16,886 nt of DNA, from the NCBI GenBank assembly GCA_937902455.1, contig CALELI010000124.1, positions 1-16,886 on the forward strand, read 5' to 3'. How positions within the stretch are numbered: the first letter of the stretch is position 1; every line of letters starts with the position of its first letter. The notes under the pieces are model-generated. The model saw only the letters and a list, made by a program, of their open reading frames with translations. It was not told the origin of the DNA and made no database searches. Source of the stretch: an uncultured Prevotellaceae bacterium (lineage in GTDB: Bacteria; Bacteroidota; Bacteroidia; Bacteroidales; Bacteroidaceae). The translations under genes were made by a program, and so were the position numbers. Shown here piece by piece: positions 14,618 to 16,886 of this stretch.

Positions 14618-15448
14618 ATGATGCAATTAGGTAAACGAAATGATATGACAGTACTCCGCGAGGTTGATTTCGGAGTCTACCTTGACGGCGGAGACTTAGG
14701 TGATGTGCTATTACCTCGCAGATATGTCCCACAAGGCTGTAAAGTCGGTGATGTAATTAACGTATTTCTCTATCTCGACCAGGAAGAACGACTGATAGCA
14801 ACCACTGAACACCCATTAATCGAGGTTGGCAAGATTGCATACCTTGAGGTGAAATGGGTGAATCAGTTTGGTGCCTTCCTCGACTGGGGACTGATGAAAG
14901 ACCTTTTCTGTCCGTTCCGTGAACAGAAAATGAGAATGGTGCAAGGGCGCAGCTATATCGTGTACTGCTACATTGACAGCCTGACACACAGAATTGTCGC
15001 TACGGCAAAAATCGAAAAGTTTCTCTCCAAGGAACGTCCACCATATCATCATGGAGATATCGTGGACATTCTCATCCAGCAAAAGACCGAACTGGGATTC
15101 AAGGCTGTCGTCGAGGGGCAATATAGTGGACAGATCTACCAGAACGAACTCTTCAGGGACATGCATACCGGTGACCAGATGCAGGCCTTTGTCAAGAATG
15201 TACGTGAAGACGGAAAGATTGACCTGATTCTTCAGGAACACGGTAAAAAGCATGTGATGGACTTTGAGGACCAACTCCTGCAATACATCCAGGAACATGA
15301 CGGGTGCTGTCCGTTCCATGACAAGAGTCTTGCAGAAGACATCTATGCAGAATTTCAAGTCAGCAAGAAGACTTTCAAGAAAGCCGTTGGCGGACTCTAT
15401 AAGAAGAACCTGATTACGATAGAAGAGGATTGTCTTAGATTAGTGTGA
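14618..15448 (+). CDS. CvfB-like S1-domain RNA-binding protein
   Basis: A 276-residue cytoplasmic protein with tandem S1-type OB folds and a C-terminal winged helix, the CvfB/YitL arrangement. Segments: first S1-like domain at about 1-65 (LREVDFGVYLDGGDLGDVLLPRRY), second at about 70-130 (VGKIAYLEVKWVNQFGAFLDWGLMKDLFCPF), third at about 145-205 (GDIVDILIQQKTELGFKAVV), and a winged helix at about 220-276 (SLAEDIYAEFQVSKKTFKKAVGGLYKKNLI). Family members bind RNA and affect virulence-factor expression in Staphylococcus; the target here is unknown. It starts 21 bp after lolD, so the two may be co-transcribed. The length is normal and the gene is intact. Alternative start M2 is equivalent. Confidence 0.87.
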   Translation: MMQLGKRNDMTVLREVDFGVYLDGGDLGDVLLPRRYVPQGCKVGDVINVFLYLDQEERLIATTEHPLIEVGKIAYLEVKWVNQFGAFLDWGLMKDLFCPFREQKMRMVQGRSYIVYCYIDSLTHRIVATAKIEKFLSKERPPYHHGDIVDILIQQKTELGFKAVVEGQYSGQIYQNELFRDMHTGDQMQAFVKNVREDGKIDLILQEHGKKHVMDFEDQLLQYIQEHDGCCPFHDKSLAEDIYAEFQVSKKTFKKAVGGLYKKNLITIEEDCLRLV

Positions 15449-15539
15449 TACTTTAACACATTTTAACATAAATGGCATTAAACCATGGGAAAATCATATT
15501 GTCAAATATGTGTAGTAAATAGGTGTTTATCATTTTTCG

Positions 15540-15568
15540 GGACAACGGCGCGTGATGTGTAGTTGTCC
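15540..15568 (+). terminator. Possible terminator hairpin in the 15449-15636 gap
   Basis: GGACAAC (15540-15546) pairs with GTTGTCC (15562-15568) around a 15-base loop, followed by TATTTTT. The stem is short and the loop is long, so this is a weak call. It lies about 90 bp after the CvfB-like gene. The rest of the 15449-15636 stretch is AT-rich with no gene seen. Confidence 0.35.
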
Positions 15569-15636
15569 TATTTTTACTAAACGGAGGATTTTCTATGTGT
15601 AGATGATTAATAATAACAGATATTAAATTAACTAAT

Positions 15637-15834
15637 GGTGGGTTCTATAAATTCATTTCAGACGATTTTGAGATTTGTTTCGAGCAGATTGCTGCGCGGA
15701 GGGAGGGAGCAATGCGGGCATTGTGACCGACTGACAAACAGCAAGATGTCGAAAGAAATCCAAAAGCGACGAAAAGTTTATTCTAACCCATTGTTATGCT
15801 TCTCTATTAAAACGGTGAATTTTTAGAACCCACC
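15637..15834. mobile_element. Complete 198-bp MITE with 19-bp terminal inverted repeats and TAAT duplication
   Basis: The element starts GGTGGGTTCTATAAATTCA and ends with the inverted copy of GGTGGGTTCTAAAAATTCA, one mismatch in 19. It is flanked by TAAT on both sides (15633-15636 and 15835-15838), consistent with a 4-bp target duplication. It is far too short for a transposase. A 63-codon open frame inside starts at the insertion border and is not protein-like. The left half aligns with the truncated copy at 4577-4727, and the tip matches 62-80. The right edge lies only 16 bp from the start codon of the DUF362 gene, so it has probably replaced or displaced that gene's leader. Confidence 0.8.
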
Positions 15835-15850
15835 TAATAATAAATACATT

Positions 15851-16816
15851 ATGAAAATGTTTGGTAAAATCAGATTATCTTGTCGTTGCTTGTGTATTAC
15901 ATCCGCGATTATTATTTCATCATTATTTGCAGTCAATGCAAATGCTCAGTCAAAGGTTTATTTCATTAAGGACATTTCTTCCGAAAGTCTAATGAAAATC
16001 TACAAGGCTCTTGGTAAGAAAGCAAAAGGAAAGAATGTTGCTGTCAAGATTTCAACAGGTGAACCTGGTGGCCACAACTTCCTTGACTATAAGCTTATCG
16101 AACCATTGGTAAAGGAGGTCAAAGGCACAATCGTAGAGTGCAACACGGCTTATGGTGGTCGGCGCTCAAGTACCGAGGAACACATGAAGGCCGCAGAGGA
16201 ACATGGATTCACCAAGATAGCAAAGGTTGACATCATGGACGCAGACGGTGACACGGCACTCGTAGTCAATGGCGGCAAGCACCTGCAAGGAAAGAACTAT
16301 GTAGGCAGCCATTATCTCAATTATGATTTCACCGTTGTCCTTTCCCACTTCAAGGGACACACAATGGCTGGTTTCGGTGGAGCTATCAAGAACATATCAA
16401 TTGGCATCGGCTCCCGCAATGGCAAGATGTGGATTCACTCTGCAGGAAAGTCAAGGAGAGGTTTCGGACGCCCACAGCAGAACGACTTCCTCGAATCAAT
16501 GGCAGAGGCTGCAAAGAGTGTTGTTGACCACAACGAAGGCAGGATGCTCTATATTTCTGTAGCAAACAATCTCTCTGTGGACTGTGACTGTGACTCTCAT
16601 CCACATGCACCAGAACTGGCCGACATAGGAATCCTTGCATCACTTGATCCAGTTGCCCTCGACCAGGCTTGTGTCGACATGGTCTATAATTCTCCAGATG
16701 ACGGTAAGGTACATCTTATCGAGAGAATGGAAAGCAGAAACGGAATCCATACCCTCGAGGCTGCCGAAGAACTGGGTATCGGTAGCAGGAAATATGAACT
16801 TATCACCATTGAATAA
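15851..16816 (+). CDS. Secreted DUF362 domain protein
   Basis: A 321-residue protein with a Sec signal peptide (positive KIR, hydrophobic ITSAIIISSLFAV, cleavage after ANA at residue 32). The remainder is a DUF362 domain: VAVKISTGEPGGHNFLDYKLIEPLV, GTIVECNTAYGGRRSSTEEH, TVVLSHFKGHTMAGFGGAIKNISIGIGSR, and the cysteine-containing SVDCDCDSHPHAPELADIGILASLDPVALDQACVDM. Many DUF362 proteins also carry a ferredoxin-type 4Fe-4S domain; none is visible here. The glycine/lysine KGHTMAGFGGAIKN block is the family hallmark. The substrate is unknown. It ends before an AT-rich stretch with phased ATTAAT repeats. The MITE 16 bp upstream leaves no obvious native promoter. Confidence 0.85.
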   Translation: MKMFGKIRLSCRCLCITSAIIISSLFAVNANAQSKVYFIKDISSESLMKIYKALGKKAKGKNVAVKISTGEPGGHNFLDYKLIEPLVKEVKGTIVECNTAYGGRRSSTEEHMKAAEEHGFTKIAKVDIMDADGDTALVVNGGKHLQGKNYVGSHYLNYDFTVVLSHFKGHTMAGFGGAIKNISIGIGSRNGKMWIHSAGKSRRGFGRPQQNDFLESMAEAAKSVVDHNEGRMLYISVANNLSVDCDCDSHPHAPELADIGILASLDPVALDQACVDMVYNSPDDGKVHLIERMESRNGIHTLEAAEELGIGSRKYELITIE

Positions 16817-16842
16817 TTTGACTTTATCTTTTATTTTAAAAC

Positions 16843-16881
16843 ATTAATGACCATTAATCTAAACATTAATCAGACATTAAT
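16843..16881. repeat. Four ATTAAT motifs spaced 10-12 bp
   Basis: ATTAAT at 16843, 16853, 16865 and 16876, mostly preceded by C or AC. The spacing approximates one DNA turn, so all copies face the same side. The tract may continue beyond the window. Confidence 0.6.
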
Positions 16882-16886
16882 ATTAT

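Noticed and set aside
15635..15826. 63-codon frame inside the MITE
   Set aside because: Starts at the insertion border (ATG formed by the TAAT flank and the first element base) and encodes nothing recognisable.

Overview
The window looks like chromosomal DNA of a Bacteroidales bacterium, most likely Prevotellaceae. The evidence is repeated promoters of the Bacteroidetes type (TAnnTTTG -7 box, often as TAACTTTGCA), near absence of Shine-Dalgarno sites, a single-chain glycyl-tRNA synthetase, an FKBP-type lipoprotein, secreted proteins ending in a LNGxRV...GIxIxNGKKV tail, and short-period repeats filling gene junctions. The genus is an inference from style; no rRNA or marker phylogeny is possible here.

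Layout. (1) 1-5258 is an accessory segment. It starts with the end of a transposable element (1-80). It carries an AAA ATPase with a nuclease-like C-terminus (265-1707) in a probable operon with a DUF5131 protein (1725-2447), a convergent truncated zinc-ribbon gene (2732-2460, minus), and a second, divergent ATPase of the same class (3134-4492). It closes with a second copy of the same transposable-element end (4577-4727) abutting IS66 tnpA/tnpB remnants (4728-5258). (2) 5259-6309 has no convincing gene. It holds a 55-bp inverted repeat with a GC-rich core, octamer and nonamer tandem repeats, and two promoters. (3) 6310-8128 encodes a secreted surface-type protein broken by a frameshift or deletion inside a B-repeat, followed by a small MKKTY-type peptide gene and a strong hairpin. 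(4) 8379-15448 is core genome, all on the plus strand: glyS, an FKBP lipoprotein, asd, a CPA2 cation/proton antiporter with a USP-like tail, a LolD-like ABC ATPase and a CvfB-like S1 protein. (5) 15449-15850 is non-coding and contains a complete 198-bp MITE with 19-bp terminal inverted repeats and a TAAT duplication. Its left half is homologous to the 4577-4727 copy. (6) 15851-16816 is a secreted DUF362 protein.

The core genes are probably together by genome history rather than as one pathway: translation (glyS), envelope folding (FKBP, LolD), amino-acid biosynthesis (asd), ion homeostasis (antiporter) and RNA binding (CvfB-like). No CRISPR array, tRNA, rRNA or complete defence system was seen. 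The most unusual signals are the family of related transposable-element ends, the GC-cored inverted repeat, and period-7 repeat tracts of three different sequences at gene junctions. The paired nuclease-like ATPases in a mobile-element-bounded segment are the best candidate for an undescribed function, but nothing in the sequence proves one.
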